Assembly (NCBI GenBank): GCA_017590115.1
Contig: JAGGNK010011336.1
Coordinates: forward strand, 1,178,001-1,242,000
From: Montifringilla adamsi
Taxonomy: Eukaryota > Chordata > Aves > Passeriformes > Passeridae
Direction: 5' to 3'
Length of the DNA stretch: 64,000 nucleotides
Of this stretch, positions 37,219 through 49,804 are shown one piece after another. Numbering within the stretch: the first letter of the stretch is position 1; each line of letters begins with the position of its first letter. Made by a program: the position numbers and the translations under genes. The notes under the pieces were generated by a model. That model was not told where the DNA came from, searched no databases, and saw only the letters and a program-made list of their open reading frames with translations.

Positions 37219-37226
37219 AGGTGAGG
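37219..37226 (+). other. OTX1: Probable splice donor of a hidden OTX1 5' exon
   Basis: AG then GTGAGG directly after the gap. It matches the donor consensus and lies 1.3 kb upstream of the ATG exon, where OTX genes have 5' non-coding exons. The exon body would lie in the gap and end at 37220. Confidence 0.45.
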
Positions 37227-38535
37227 CGGGCGGGGGCGGTGGGCACCGCGCTCACCGACGGGGCGGGCGGCGGCGGCGGCGCCGGGACGGAGCGTAGCGG
37301 GCCCGCGGCGTCGTGGGCAGGGGTGGTGAGCACGGCCGGGCCGGGGCTGCCTCGGGATTTTTTTTCTTCCCTCTCTTCTCTTTTTCACTTTTATTTCCCT
37401 CATCTTCCCCGTTCTCTCCTCCCGGGACGGGCCCGCTCCGCCGCGTCCCCGACAAAGTTATGCAACGCCGGGTCCCGGCGCTGCCATCCGACCTGCGCCC
37501 GGCCCCGGCCTGCGGGGGGCACCGCGAACCCCGCCGGCATCCGCCGCCCCGCGGGCCGGGTGTCCCCTTGCCCCGGCTGGGGGGAGTCGTGTCAGAGAGC
37601 GGGGGCTGCCCCCGGGGCTCGACGGGGCCGCCCAGGGTCTCTCCGCTCCTTCCTCCCCTCCGCGTTTATCTGCGGCATTCTGCCCCGAGCCCGGGCGCTG
37701 CCGGCTCTCTCGTGTCGGGTCCCCCCCGGCCCTGCCGGAGCCCCCCGGGCGGGCCCCGCCGCCGTCCCGTCCCGGCTGCCCGCGCTGTCGCCCGCTCGGC
37801 TGCCGGCGCGCTCTTTTTTCCTTTTCCCCTTTTTAACTCTTATCCATTTCTAATTAAAACGTCCCCGTCTGCTCGCTTTTAAATTAATTATACTTCCCTC
37901 CTCTGATACCTCCTTTTGATTCCTAATCCAATTATCTTTTTAAATAATTGCTTTATCTCTCCCGATCGCCGGGCACTGTTGCCTCTCGGCACTTGTGCGC
38001 GACTCGTCTTCGTTTAAAATAAAATAATAATAAAATTAACAATCGGAAGCCGCCCGCGCGGAGCCCCCGCGCCGGGTGGGCGCAGCCCCGCGGGAGCCCC
38101 GGGCAGCGCTCGGGCGGCCGAAGCCTCACCCGCTCCTCTCCGCTCTCTCCCCAGGCGCTCCGGCCTCGCCTCTGCGCGGGGAAGAAATCCGCCTGTCTCT
38201 CGATCCTCGTTGTTGTTTTGATTTTTTTTTTTTCCTTCTTTTTTATTTTTCTCTCACTTCACCTGCTATCTCTCGAGGACCTCGTGGCGGTGACGGCAGG
38301 ACTGAACGAAAAAAACTCCTTTCACGCCGACTTTGTGCTCCGTTTTCAAATTGTCGTTGGCTTTAAATTTTTTTTTTTTTTTTTTTTGCCTCTTATTTGG
38401 GGATTTTTTCGGGGGCTCTTTTTGTCAGTTTTTTTCCCTTTCATTTCCCCCTTCCCCACCCCATACATTCGATTTGATTTTGATTTTTTTTTTTTTTCCT
38501 GCCGGAATTTGGAGGAAAACTGCCCGGCTTCTAGC
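37221..38535 (+). other. OTX1: OTX1 5' intron and/or 5'UTR
   Basis: GC-rich sequence with an AT-rich islet, then strongly T-rich sequence with T-runs at 38222-38233, 38368-38387 and 38484-38497. The T-rich part may be the polypyrimidine tract of the intron before the ATG exon. Candidate acceptors are the AG at 38513-38514 or at 38533-38534, and a more distal CCCCAG at about 38153. The true 5' edge of the ATG exon is not resolved. Confidence 0.5.
37831..37965. promoter_or_regulatory. OTX1: AT-rich islet with homeodomain motifs in the OTX1 CpG island
   Basis: TAATTAAAA near 37851, TTAATTA at 37884-37890, TAATCC at 37924-37929 directly followed by AATTA, and TAATTG at 37945. TAATCC is the K50-class site recognised by OTX proteins, so autoregulation is possible but inferred. 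Confidence 0.4.
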
Positions 38536-38632
38536 ATGATGTCTTACCTCAAACAGCCCCCTTACGGCATGAATGGGCTGGGGCTGACGGGCCCCGCCAT
38601 GGACCTGCTGCATCCCTCCGTGGGGTATCCGG
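38536..38632 (+). CDS. OTX1: OTX1 coding exon 1 (N-terminus)
   Basis: Start at the first of two adjacent ATG codons, giving [20 protein letters not shown] and then [12 protein letters not shown], the invariant OTX N-terminus. The double methionine is the family start. The exon holds 32 codons plus one G, and donor GTGAGT starts at 38633. The G joins CC of the next exon to give the Ala of [13 protein letters not shown]. The 5' limit of the exon is not fixed (see the upstream region). Confidence 0.95.
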
Positions 38633-39952
<1,320 letters not shown>

Positions 39953-40711
39953 GTCTGGTTCAAGAACCGCCGGGCCAAGTGCCGGCAGCAGCAGCAGAGC
40001 GGCGGCGGGGCCAAGAGCCGTCCGGCCAAGAAGAAATCCTCGCCCGCTCGGGAGAGCTCGGGTTCGGAGAGCAGCGGGCAGTTCACGCCGCCGGCAGCGG
40101 CCTCCAGCTCCGCCTCGTCTTCCTCCTCCAGCTCGGCCTCCTCAGCCCCGGTGGGCGCCCCGGCCTCTCTCAGCACCCCGGCGTCTTCCATCTGGAGCCC
40201 GGCTTCCATCTCTCCCGGCGCGGCGCCCGCGGGGGTGACGGTGCCCGAGCCGCTGCCGCCCGCCGCCGCCTCCTGCATGCAGCGGGCCGGCCCCGCCGCC
40301 TCGGCCGCCTCCGCCTCCTACCCCGTGTCCTACAGCCAGGGCGGGGGGTACGGCCAGGGCTACCCCGCGCCTCCTTCCTCGTCCTACTTCGGGGGCGTGG
40401 ATTGCAGCTCCTACCTGGCGCCCATGCACTCCCACCACCATCCCCACCAGCTCAGCCCCATGGGGCCCTCCTCGGTGCCGGGCCACCACCACCACCACCC
40501 GCTGAGCCAGAGCTCGGGCCACCACCACCATCACCACCACCACCACCACCACCAAGGCTACGGCGGCACAGGGCTGCCCTTCAACTCCTCCGACTGCCTG
40601 GACTACAAGGAGCCCGCCGCTGCCGCTGCTGCCTCGTGGAAGCTCAACTTCAACTCCCCCGACTGCCTTGACTACAAGGACCAGGCGTCCTGGCGCTTCC
40701 AGGTCTTGTGA
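39953..40711 (+). CDS. OTX1: OTX1 coding exon 3 (homeodomain end, His-rich region, OTX tail)
   Basis: Encodes residues 84-335. It begins [15 protein letters not shown], completing helix 3. The lysine after WF is homeodomain position 50, which sets TAATCC specificity. Then come a basic [10 protein letters not shown] segment, a Ser/Ala/Pro-rich region, the conserved [11 protein letters not shown] motif (Trp 164), a Tyr/Gly/Ser segment with [16 protein letters not shown], two histidine runs (five at residues 261-265 and eleven at 273-283) and the duplicated OTX tail: [12 protein letters not shown] near 293 and [20 protein letters not shown] near the end. Stop TGA at 40709-40711. The His runs mark it as OTX1 rather than OTX2 or CRX. 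Confidence 0.97.
   Translation, partial: VWFKNRRAKCRQQQQSGGGAKSRPAKKKSSPARESSGSESSGQFTPPAAASSSASSSSSSSASSAPVGAPASLSTPASSIWSPASISPGAAPAGVTVPEPLPPAAASCMQRAGPAASAASASYPVSYSQGGGYGQGYPAPPSSSYFGGVDCSSYLAPMHSHHHPHQLSPMGPSSVPGHHHHHPLSQSSGHHHHHHHHHHHQGYGGTGLPFNSSDCLDYKEPAAAAAASWKLNFNSPDCLDYKDQASWRFQVL
40520..40552 (+). repeat. OTX1: CAC triplet repeat encoding eleven histidines
   Basis: Ten CAC and one CAT codon in a row. The nearly pure triplet tract could vary in length by slippage. It lies in the OTX1-specific His-rich region. Confidence 0.9.
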
Positions 40712-41880
40712 GGCACCGGTCACCATCCCCCCAAGCTGCCACTGATCCTCACCCGGGGACTCCCCACCGCCTTCTGGGCAGGACTCTGGGCTCTTCCTCC
40801 TCCTCCTCCCTCTTCGTTAGCAGTGGCGATGTCCTGGGGAGGTCCTGCCACCCCCATCTCTACTGACTGATATTTATTTGCTTCCTGCACCACTCCACCA
40901 GGTTTATTATAATTATTATTTTTTTAAACGCAACAGAAGAGGAGTTAAAAAAAAAAAATTAAAAAGCCAAGCGTGTCCCCTGCTGCCCCCCCGGGCAGAG
41001 GCGCAGGCTGGCTCCTGCCCTGCCAGTGCCCCTCCAGCTTGTGCGGGCACCCTCAGCCCCTGCGGGTGTGGAAGCCCCGGCTCGCCACTCCTGTACAGCC
41101 TCTTGCCGCGGGGAGCGGCGGGAATGATGTAAATACTCGGTCCGTTCCAGTGACCACGATTATTTTTAGTTGATGCTGTTGTGTTGGCATTTATCTAGAG
41201 TCTAACATGAAACAGAACGTTAAAAAAAAAAAAATCTTTTTTTTAATTTCGATTTTCTTCCCTAAAAAAAAAAGAATCTTTCCCGGTCTCATGTCCTCCA
41301 TCCATCCTCGAGGGCTCTGCACAAGCTTGGCTGTGCCGTCCTGGGGCTGAGGGTGCGGGGGCCATGGAAGCAGCCACGGGAGGTGTCCAGAAGGGAGGCA
41401 AACGGGGAGGGAGGAAAGGCTGCCCAGCTGATCCGCAACCTGCAGACCAAAAAATCCCAAAACTTTTGAAAAAAAAAAATAATAAAAGGAAACAAACAAA
41501 CAAAAAAAAGCTGAAAAAAAAAGTTTTGGTTTATTTTTTGGGGGGAGGGTTGCAGGGATAAGCAGCTCTGGTTTGGGGCTGGGGAGGGGGGGCGCACGGC
41601 TTTTCGGAGTGTGTTTTTTGGTTTGGTTTTCGTTTTGGTTGTTTCGAGCCCCTTGTGTCGGTCGGTGCGTTGTGGCGGGTCGGGGCTGCAGCCCCGCGTT
41701 CCTGCTTCCCCCGCCTGGGCTGGCGCTTCCCGGCAGCTTTGCCCCGCAGCGGGGACAGGGACAGTGTACGTGTGACTTTTGATGCCGTAACCCCTTCAAC
41801 TGTAAGGCAACCCCCCTCCTTTCTTCCCGCCCACCTCAATAAAATCTAAACTAATAAATGTAGTGGTGTCGTGTCCTCCT
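40712..41880 (+). other. OTX1: OTX1 3'UTR
   Basis: About 1.15 kb from the stop to the tandem AATAAA signals. It contains A-rich patches (40948-40965, 41221-41234 and an interrupted A/AAAC stretch at 41460-41523) and T-rich parts. No open frame of interest. Confidence 0.7.
41838..41858 (+). terminator. OTX1: OTX1 tandem poly(A) signals
   Basis: AATAAA at 41838-41843 and again at 41853-41858, followed by a GT-rich run (TGTAGTGGTGTCGTGTCC), the expected downstream element. Confidence 0.8.
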
Positions 41881-42052
41881 TCCTCCCTCCTGCCTCCTCT
41901 TCCTCATAAAACTCCCCTGGGGGGGAGTGAGGAGCCGAGAAATATTTCCTGGGGATCCCAGCAGGTGGGGATGTGTGTGATGAGTTTGCGGGAGCTCTGG
42001 AGGGGGGATCACCGCCGCTTCTGCAGCTGCGGGCTGGAGACCCGCTCCTACG

Positions 42053-42071
42053 TTAATTGGCGCTTAATTGG
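42053..42071. promoter_or_regulatory. Paired TTAATTGG motifs, 11-base period
   Basis: TTAATTGG at 42053-42060 and 42064-42071, then TTACGG and an ATTGG at 42082. The spacing of one helical turn, in GC-rich surroundings about 200 bases after the OTX1 poly(A) site, suggests a homeodomain or NF-Y-type element. Inferred. Confidence 0.3.
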
Positions 42072-44770
42072 TTACGGATTTATTGGTGCCCCGTGGTGCC
42101 GATGGGACTCGCGGCACGGGCAAGCGCTGCCCGAAGCTGCGATTTCCCCCCAGGATCGGGGGCGCAGCCGCCAAACTCGGGACCCACGGGCGGGCCTGGG
42201 TGCCGGTGGCGGGGTGCGACGGCCACTCGGACCTCTGTCCCTCAGTCCCTCTGTCCCTCAGTGCCGGTTCAGCACCTGCGCTTCCAGCCCCGACTCCCGG
42301 CCGTGCCATCCTCAGCCGCTGCCGGCCGCGATCCAGCCAAAGAAGACAGGCAGATTAATTTTTTTCTCGTGACAATCTCCCCCTCTTTTTTTTCCCCCCA
42401 GACCTTCACTTCAGTTGTTGGAAGTTGCCTGCTGGTGCTGGGGCTGCTCCTACTTGCACAGGACAGGGGACGCGCGGACCCTGCTTGGGGCATGGATGCG
42501 CTGCTCGGGAAGCAACCTCAAATTCCACCCTCCTCCCCACGGTCCTGCAGTCGTGCCCACTGCACCTGGAAGCTCCGGGGCTGTGCCGTGTGTCCCCACC
42601 CCTGGTGTCCCCTGGCAGCCTCGGGCAGTGGGACCGCAGTGGGGTGAGGGGTGCCAATGCTCCCCGCGGCTGCTTTGGGGAGGGTTTCACATCCCCCTCC
42701 CGCACCACCTGCCCCCGCCTTCCCGCTCCAGCATCCTGGTGGAGAGCGAGCGGGGCTGGCCCTGCGATGCTGCGGCTGCGGCAGGAAAACAGTGGGATCG
42801 GCCCCAGGAGCCACCCCCAGCCCCCGTGCCACCTTCCAGGGTCGCGGCCATGGCGGAGCCCCGAGGCCGGGGTGGCCTCCCGCACCCATCGGTGCAACAG
42901 GGGGCTCTGGGAGGGGACGAGAGACTGAGTCAATGTTAGGGGATTTTTCTTTAAGTGGTTCTGTTCCTTGTTGTCTCCTTTTGTGCATGTATATAGATAA
43001 AAGATATGTAAGTATTTTTTAAAAAAATATATCTATACTTCTACTATAAAATAATTGTTCTCTTCTGCAATCACCAAAGTGTGGCTGTACACGCAGTTTG
43101 AGTGAGGGCCATGTGTGCTGGTGCATCAGTCCATGCATCCCCAAGCCTTTCCTTTTAAAGGGGAAAAAGTCGTCACAGCCCTCCTGGGGCTGGAGGGGGG
43201 AACAAAAAAATCTGTGCTGGGCACAAAATGAACCAGGGTTGCCCTCCAAAATTTACTGAGCACTTGAGAGATAAGGTCCAGCAGGTGTACAACGCACAAT
43301 CCCCCAGACACACACCTTGTGTCTTTAAACAAAAATGATACACACTTCATCATTCTTGTAAACTGTGTTCCACTATAACTCAGTAAGTGATGCTGAGAGA
43401 CACAGCCAAGAGAGGAACCTGAATTTTGGTTTTGGTGACGTGGCCCTAAACCTCTTCATCCAGTGCCCCACAGTGGGGCTGGGCCAGGGCTCTGCTCTGG
43501 GGTGTTGGACTCCAAGGGATGCTCGTGTGCCCCCACCTTTCCCCCTGATTTAGGCACCAGGAATACCAGGTGCAACTGATCAGTGATTTATCCAGCAACT
43601 CCCACACTGCGGTTTGGGCTTTTTCCTGTCCCACTCACACAGACTTGGAGCATGGTGTTGAAGCTGGCTGCTGAGCACAGGTGGTTTTGGAGGCACAAGA
43701 AGAGACCTGGACAGATCACACCAAATCATGGCTGTGCCCTCAATGCTCAGCTCCATTTGTTTCAATTTTTTTTTCCAGTCAGTGCCAGCAGGGTGGGCAA
43801 GACTTCCCAGGTGGGTGTTGGTGGGTGAGCACGGGCTGGAAGGGTCATGTCTGGGTTTGGGGGGGTCCCAGCACCCTCCCTATGTTGCAAACTTCTCCCA
43901 CTGTGGGCTACCTCAAGGCTGGCACAGGCACTGCACCCGAGCATGAGTCACGGCAGGTAAGGTGGCACGGCGCCTGGTGCCCGGCTCCAGGGGCAGGCAC
44001 CAGCAGGATTGCCAAGCTTTTTAGGGCAACCCGGTTCTGAGAGAGCTGCCTACTTGGCAGTGCCTCACCTCTCCAGCAAGAAGGCTGCTGGGTGCATGGC
44101 TACCATTAGTATTTAATTTTTCTTTTTAATAAAAATCGCAGTTGCTGCTGGAGCCCGGAGCTGCGGGGCCCCGGGGCTGCGGCCGCAGTGCCGAGGGCTG
44201 GGTCAGCCCCGCGCAGCTCCTGCCCCTGGCCCGAGGGCCGGCAGCTGCCTCTGCACGGACCGCCTGCTCCAAAGGCACCTGGAGCTTTCCTGCCAGGAAC
44301 TGAAGGGCCAGGATGTGGGGTGAGCAGGAGGAGGGACAGAGGGGAGAACATTCCCCGGCTTGGGCTGCCCTTAGCAGCTATGCTGGTGCTTCATGGACCT
44401 GGAATAATCCATGACCTATTTGCTGTTATCAGAGCATTTGCTCTGGGTTGTGTCCCTGCTTTGCTGTTGATTCCCTGCGTGTGGCAGGCAGCTGGGACAG
44501 GTGGTGATGGGAACACCCTTGGTGAGGTGGGCAGAGGCTGGACAGGGTTGCTGCTGGCTGGGGTGAGCAACTCCTCTTTTGGATGCTGGACCTGCTTTGG
44601 GAACGCAAGCCATTATGGCTGAGCATGACTTAAATTATTAAAGATTTGTAACTAAAAATTCTATTGTAAGTTTCAGAAGTTGTGCCCACCAACAGGACTT
44701 ATTACAGTTATTTTGTGGGCAGCCTTCCTGGCAGGGAGCAGAGAAAACAGGTGATTATAGCTGAATAAGG

Positions 44771-44788
44771 AACCACTGGTTTGTGGTT
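44771..44788. promoter_or_regulatory. Inverted RUNX-type motif pair
   Basis: AACCAC and GTGGTT in inverted orientation with a 6-base spacer. Each half is a RUNX core. It lies in an AT-rich block (44620-44900) that also has TAAT cores. Confidence 0.3.
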
Positions 44789-47268
44789 TTCCCTGCGCTG
44801 ACCTCTGTGTTAGCCAGTCGCTGCTAATTCATACACTTTGAGCAGCAATTAATGCAATAAAATCCCATGTTGGTTCCAAACCTGTTTTGATTTTGTCAGT
44901 GAAAAGTCTGCAGGTGAATCTCCCAGCTGAGGAAGCTGCTGTACTGGTGAGCTCTCCTTTCATGTCACACTGCCAAGCACAAAATGCTGTGGGGAAGGAG
45001 GAGGGTGAAAATGGTCACAGGGCTGAAGCCTAAAGGGAAACATCTGCCTATTTCCAGTAAAACCCCTATTCAACAGTTTTGTTTTGTTTTGTTTTTTTTT
45101 TTTCCTGGATAGACAGGACTTTACCAAGAAAACCATGTGAGGATATTTTTTTATGAAAAACTGCGATTTTAGGAAACAGCATTCTGGACCTTATGTACAT
45201 TTCTAGTATCACTTCCTGTATATTTTTAAGCTGAAATCCTCTTAGCATGCAAAGTAAATAGATTATGATATACTGAAGGATTAAGAATCACTGTCTGGTG
45301 TCAGATTAATCCCTCATATAGACCATCACTTGTACTGACAGAAATATGGCTGCAATTCAGCAAAATAGCTGTATGGCAGGGCCATGTGCCACAGCCTCTT
45401 GGGCAGAACAAGCCCCCTGTCACCGTGGTCCAGCACCGTGTGTTTCCCAGAAATTCCATTTCAGTCGTGGCACATTTAAGGCACGCTCCTCTACAAGCTC
45501 GGCCGTCACCACCTCGGCTCTGTGTGGGGAAACGAGGCAGCAGCTGCTCTGTTTTAAAGCTCTCTGTATTTGTTTTTCCCTGTTGAGTGTACAAAACCCT
45601 GCAGGCTGCAAGCCCTTGGCTCCCTTCAAACCTCAAACCAAAGTGTCTCTTTCGAATACACGTGTGCAAAGGTGAAGACTGGGATGAAGCGCCAAAAGGG
45701 TGCAACCAAAATCACCCATCAGGCAGCAGAACTTTGACTCATAGGGGAAAATGGACTGTAAATATTTTATTTGGGTAAAAGCAGAAGTTTTGTTAATGAA
45801 ATACTTCTAATGGCTTGTGGGTTTTGGTTTTTTACTTTTTTACATTGTGCCTTCATTTTCAGTCCATTGTACAGATTTGCTCACCGCATAAAGCCAACTT
45901 CAAGAAGCTCGCTGGCTTTGGGTTTCAACCATCCAGTGCTCCCCAAAAAACTTAAGATTAACCCCCACACGTGCCTATGACAGAGCACAAAATATCTGTG
46001 TCCGTACTCTGCGCTCCATCAGGTGGCGGGAGGAAGGACCCACGATGATGCTCACCCCTCTCCGCTACCAGAAAAAACCAGAGAGGGCTGGCACAGGTCC
46101 CCTTCTCAGTGCATTTTCTCTTTGTGGTTAGAGGAGGCAGATTAAAATCTGGACTCCAATGGAATGATGCTTAAGAGGCTCCGCATCTTTTATCAAGGCA
46201 AAATAATGGTTATTCAACTAAGATGATATATCTAGATATGAAAATTGAGAGCATTCTTTGAAAAATGCTGCTGACTGTGAAAGGCTGCTCTTTCACAGAG
46301 GTATCCTGAGTGAAGATCTTATCTGCTGGTATCTCAATAGGACGGTTTTCAGAGCCTTAAGTGGAAATTCAAATCTGCTTCCATGTGAAGATTGTAAAAA
46401 CATATAATGCATAGAGAATTACAGATTTTCTCCTGAAAAGCTTATGGATTCACCCAAGAAACCCCACCAAATTTTTCAGCATTGAGATTGTACAGTAAAA
46501 TGGGGATCAGCAATTACTCGCTTTTTTGACGCCTTTGATGAAAATGTCACCAAGTTGCCCTCCACAAGCAAACACAGGGCACTTTGTGCATGGACATATC
46601 AATATGAACCCAGAAATAATTTGGAGGTCTAAGAACAGGATATTTTCTAAGCCTGGTGTTTTGTCATCTGCCAGTGGCCAGACCCAGGGCTGGCTGGAAG
46701 TTCGCCGAAGGTCTTCCCGTGAACTTCACCACCTTGGTGAGGTTTCCTCTTCTCTGCTTTGGCAGCTCAGTCACACCAGCCCAAAGTGCACAATTTGGAG
46801 GGACCCGCTGTCTCCAGTCTCCTGTGGGGGAAAGACAGGCAGGATCAAGCAGGCTGCAGGGAGAGGCACTGGGGAATGGAAACACAGGTATCAAAATACC
46901 ACCCCAACCCAGGGAGAAGAGACTATTGTAGACACTGTCCACTTTGGCCAGGGGATGAAGGATGTAGCCCCAAAATGGTGAACACTGGCTTATCATTCAA
47001 GGTAAGGCATTCCTCATCTGTTTTTAAGCCCCTTTGCACCCCTCTGACCCTGCTGTTCCTGGGAAAACCAGGGCTGCAGCTCCAGGGACCATGCATGGTG
47101 TACCCTGGGATGTGAGGGGCTGGCAGCTGAGGCTCCACCTGCCTCTGAGACCACTCACCTGGTGCTTGGAAACCTATTGGCAAAAGTGAAACTTTAGGTT
47201 TTTGTTACCTTTTAATTAAGCTGGGTTAATGCCCACGTGTGGCCAGCCAGGTTTTAAAGTGTGGATGG

Positions 47269-47296
47269 CATTTGCATCCCTCACACAATGCAAATG
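47269..47296. promoter_or_regulatory. Inverted POU octamer pair
   Basis: CATTTGCAT at 47269-47277 and its exact reverse complement ATGCAAATG at 47288-47296, separated by ten bases. Both contain the perfect POU octamer ATGCAAAT. Confidence 0.4.
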
Positions 47297-48320
47297 TGCG
47301 ATTTAAGCACAAATCCCATCCTGCACTCTGAGCCAGTGCAGGGTGGAAGCCTGAGCCCTCTGGTCTTTCAAAGGACATGGAGATGGGGAGAATGTGTGCC
47401 ACCAGCAGAGGTTATTTCATAACCAGGCTAGGGCTAGCGTGCCTGCGAAATGCATGAAATGCTTTGCCTTGGAAAGCGATGGAGCCTAGTGAGTCATTGC
47501 TTTCTTTTGAATTACAGATGAGTAGCCAGCCCTTCATGATGCAAAGAAAAAAACTAGGTGTGGAGCTGGAAACAAAGGGAAACGTGTGTTTGGCCTGTCT
47601 CAGAGGGCAAAACACATCGGCTGGCGTGGGAAGAGGGGGTGGGCTTGGCCCCAGGAGGTGGCTGTCAGGGCTGTGGAAGTACTGGTGAAGGTGCACAGGA
47701 CTCATGTGAGTGACTCCCTGGCTCCCTGACTTCAGGAAAGATTAAAAAAAAAAAATCTCCTAACTCTTGAAGCTTCACAAAGAACCTTTGCCAGAGCAGC
47801 AGCTCCATCTCATGGCATGTGTACTTCACCACAGAGATAGAGATCTCCCTCCAAAACAGCATTCCCTCCATGACTTCCCTGTCTCAGTATGGAGGGAGCA
47901 ATAAAAGTGCAATGGCTCCAAACAAGCTCTGTATGGACATTGAGCTTCCAGCCCGTGGCTTGGCTCTTCCCTTCAGGGAGATGGTGAGAGGTGGCCCTGA
48001 CATAATACAACCCCATGAAAACTCTCAGAGGTGTTTTGAAGATGACTTGAAAGTGTCCCTGATGTCCCAGCTGAACCAGTGCTTGCATCCCAGACCCCAT
48101 CAGGTTATTCCAGTGTGGAAACGTGAAGCACAGCTTCACCACTGAAGCTTCTGCTCAGTAAGGCGCCTCTCACTTCAGGGAGGTTATGAGGTGCCTTCCT
48201 TGGTAGCAGCCCTCATGGTGGGGCTGTGTGTATGTGCCTTGGGTTTTGGGTGGCTTCAAGCTTTCTGTGGGCTCTGCTTGCTCTCTGAATGACACCTGCT
48301 GTAGGCTTCAAATATATGAC

Positions 48321-48347
48321 TTTTTTTTTTTTTTTTTTTTTTTTTTT
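48321..48347. repeat. Poly(T) run of 27
   Basis: 27 consecutive T. It may be the reversed tail of an old retroposed copy on the - strand, but no body was recognised. Confidence 0.85.
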
Positions 48348-49804
48348 GGTAAAGCCCTGAAGAACATCAGTGGCTGAAGGTAAGGAAGGGGTGGCTCTTT
48401 TGTCCCAAGAACTATGTCAGGGCCTTATGCAGAGGTATTTCTGTGGGTGGTTGCTCTGGGGATGAAGAGATTAGGTGGGCAGGTGAATGCAGGCTGGAAA
48501 AAGACCCCACAGCATGTTTGCCCATGCAAGAGTTCAAGGCTGTTTTGGGAGGTCCCTGTTGCTCAAGGTGTAAGGTCCAGAGTGCAGCAGGTGGGTATCT
48601 GACCTGGGTTTGTCATTTGTGATTTGTGCCCCTGTTTGGGGAGATGTGAACAAGAACCCAGCCCTGAAGACCTACCTACTTGCTTTTTAAAAAAATACTT
48701 TTGAAAAAATCCTATTTGCAAACCTCTCTGGTCACACTAAAGCAGACCTGGCGGTGTCGCGTGGGAAGCCTGTGATGTGGCATGAAGTTTGCAGAGGTAT
48801 TTAATGTTAATCAAAGGCTGAAGAGTGGTGATGACTGGAATCCTCCTCTGATATCTGCATCTTTTCTGCTGTAGCACCCTGGCAATAAAAGGTGCTGTAA
48901 TAATTTGATGAGAGTTGATTTTCATTGTGCAGGAAGAGGGCTGTCCAGGAACAGGGGCAGCCAGCACTGCAGTGCTGCTCCCTATGAGCTGCTGGTCCTC
49001 CAGAGAAGGAAAACATGAATATCCTGACAGGAGAGCATCTACTTGTGCCCTGGAGAGTTCAGATCGTGGGGCTTTTCATGGTAATGATGTGGTCCCGCTC
49101 CGGCAGCCGAAGGGAGGAGCGGTATGGGAAGGCACACCCTGTAATTGAAGAGCCACTCAGTCAACTCGGACCTGCAGGGATGGCAGGATGGAGGCAGTGG
49201 TTTGCTCTGTCTCCACAGGTCTGAGGCAGAACAGAGGATCCTTCTACTCTCCTGGAGTGGGAAATACAGAGAAACCTCTTCCCCGTGCTGCCGTATGGCT
49301 CCCAGGAGGCTACGCTTTTTCTCCTGGGATTATTCTCAAGGGCATTATGAAGGTGGGAAAGGACAAGAGTGGGAGAGAGTAGAATAAATGAAGGAGCCCT
49401 GGGGAAATTATTTTAAGCACCTGTTTTATTCGGATGAAGACTGCCTGGTACCAGGAAGGACTAGGTGGAAGGACATGCCTGTTGCTAGGTTCCATAGGTA
49501 CCACTCCTTTGTACTTGGAATGCCTTGTTTCCCTTGAATAGCACAATACAAAACAATTCTGGCTGAGAGATAATCCACTGAGTGATAATATATTAAAATT
49601 ATCACCTGGTAGCCATAAGGAGCCATTGGCTCAGCATCTTAAATTGCCTGGTAGAAGATCAGTCTCTGAGATTAACATTTTCCAAAGGGTCTTGTTTGTA
49701 CCAAGGCAGGTGACCAAGGTGTTTGCAGCCTTGGTTTCACTGATCCAACTCCCTGTGCTGCTACGTGGAAACTCTGAACTAATCTACACTGTTGCTCACG
49801 ATTA

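Larger units (their letters stand above)
33540..38180. promoter_or_regulatory. OTX1: OTX1 CpG island and promoter zone
   Basis: Several kilobases of very CpG-dense sequence, interrupted by the assembly gap and an AT-rich islet at 37831-37965. An ATTGG (inverted CCAAT box) sits at 36387-36391 in a GC-box-rich setting, a plausible core promoter. The exact start site cannot be determined. Broad CpG islands are typical of Polycomb-regulated homeobox genes. Confidence 0.6.
41881..45100. other. Non-coding region downstream of OTX1, proximal part
   Basis: GC-rich to about 42900, then mixed. No recognisable exon. Overlapping open frames in 42050-42990 run on both strands and are Pro/Gly/Ala-rich artefacts of base composition. 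Contains the paired TTAATTGG motif, a RUNX-type inverted pair and a T/G-rich tract at 45079-45102. Confidence 0.6.

Noticed and set aside
35819..37853. Very long frames crossing the assembly gap
   Set aside because: Length comes from N bases read as unknown residues. The flanks are low-complexity GC translations.
39979..40726. Alternative-frame and antisense frames over OTX1 exon 3
   Set aside because: Shadows of the OTX1 coding exon, caused by its high GC and repeat content.
42050..43022. Several 120-196 codon frames just downstream of OTX1
   Set aside because: Mutually overlapping on both strands, composition-driven, beyond the OTX1 poly(A) signals, no domain recognised.
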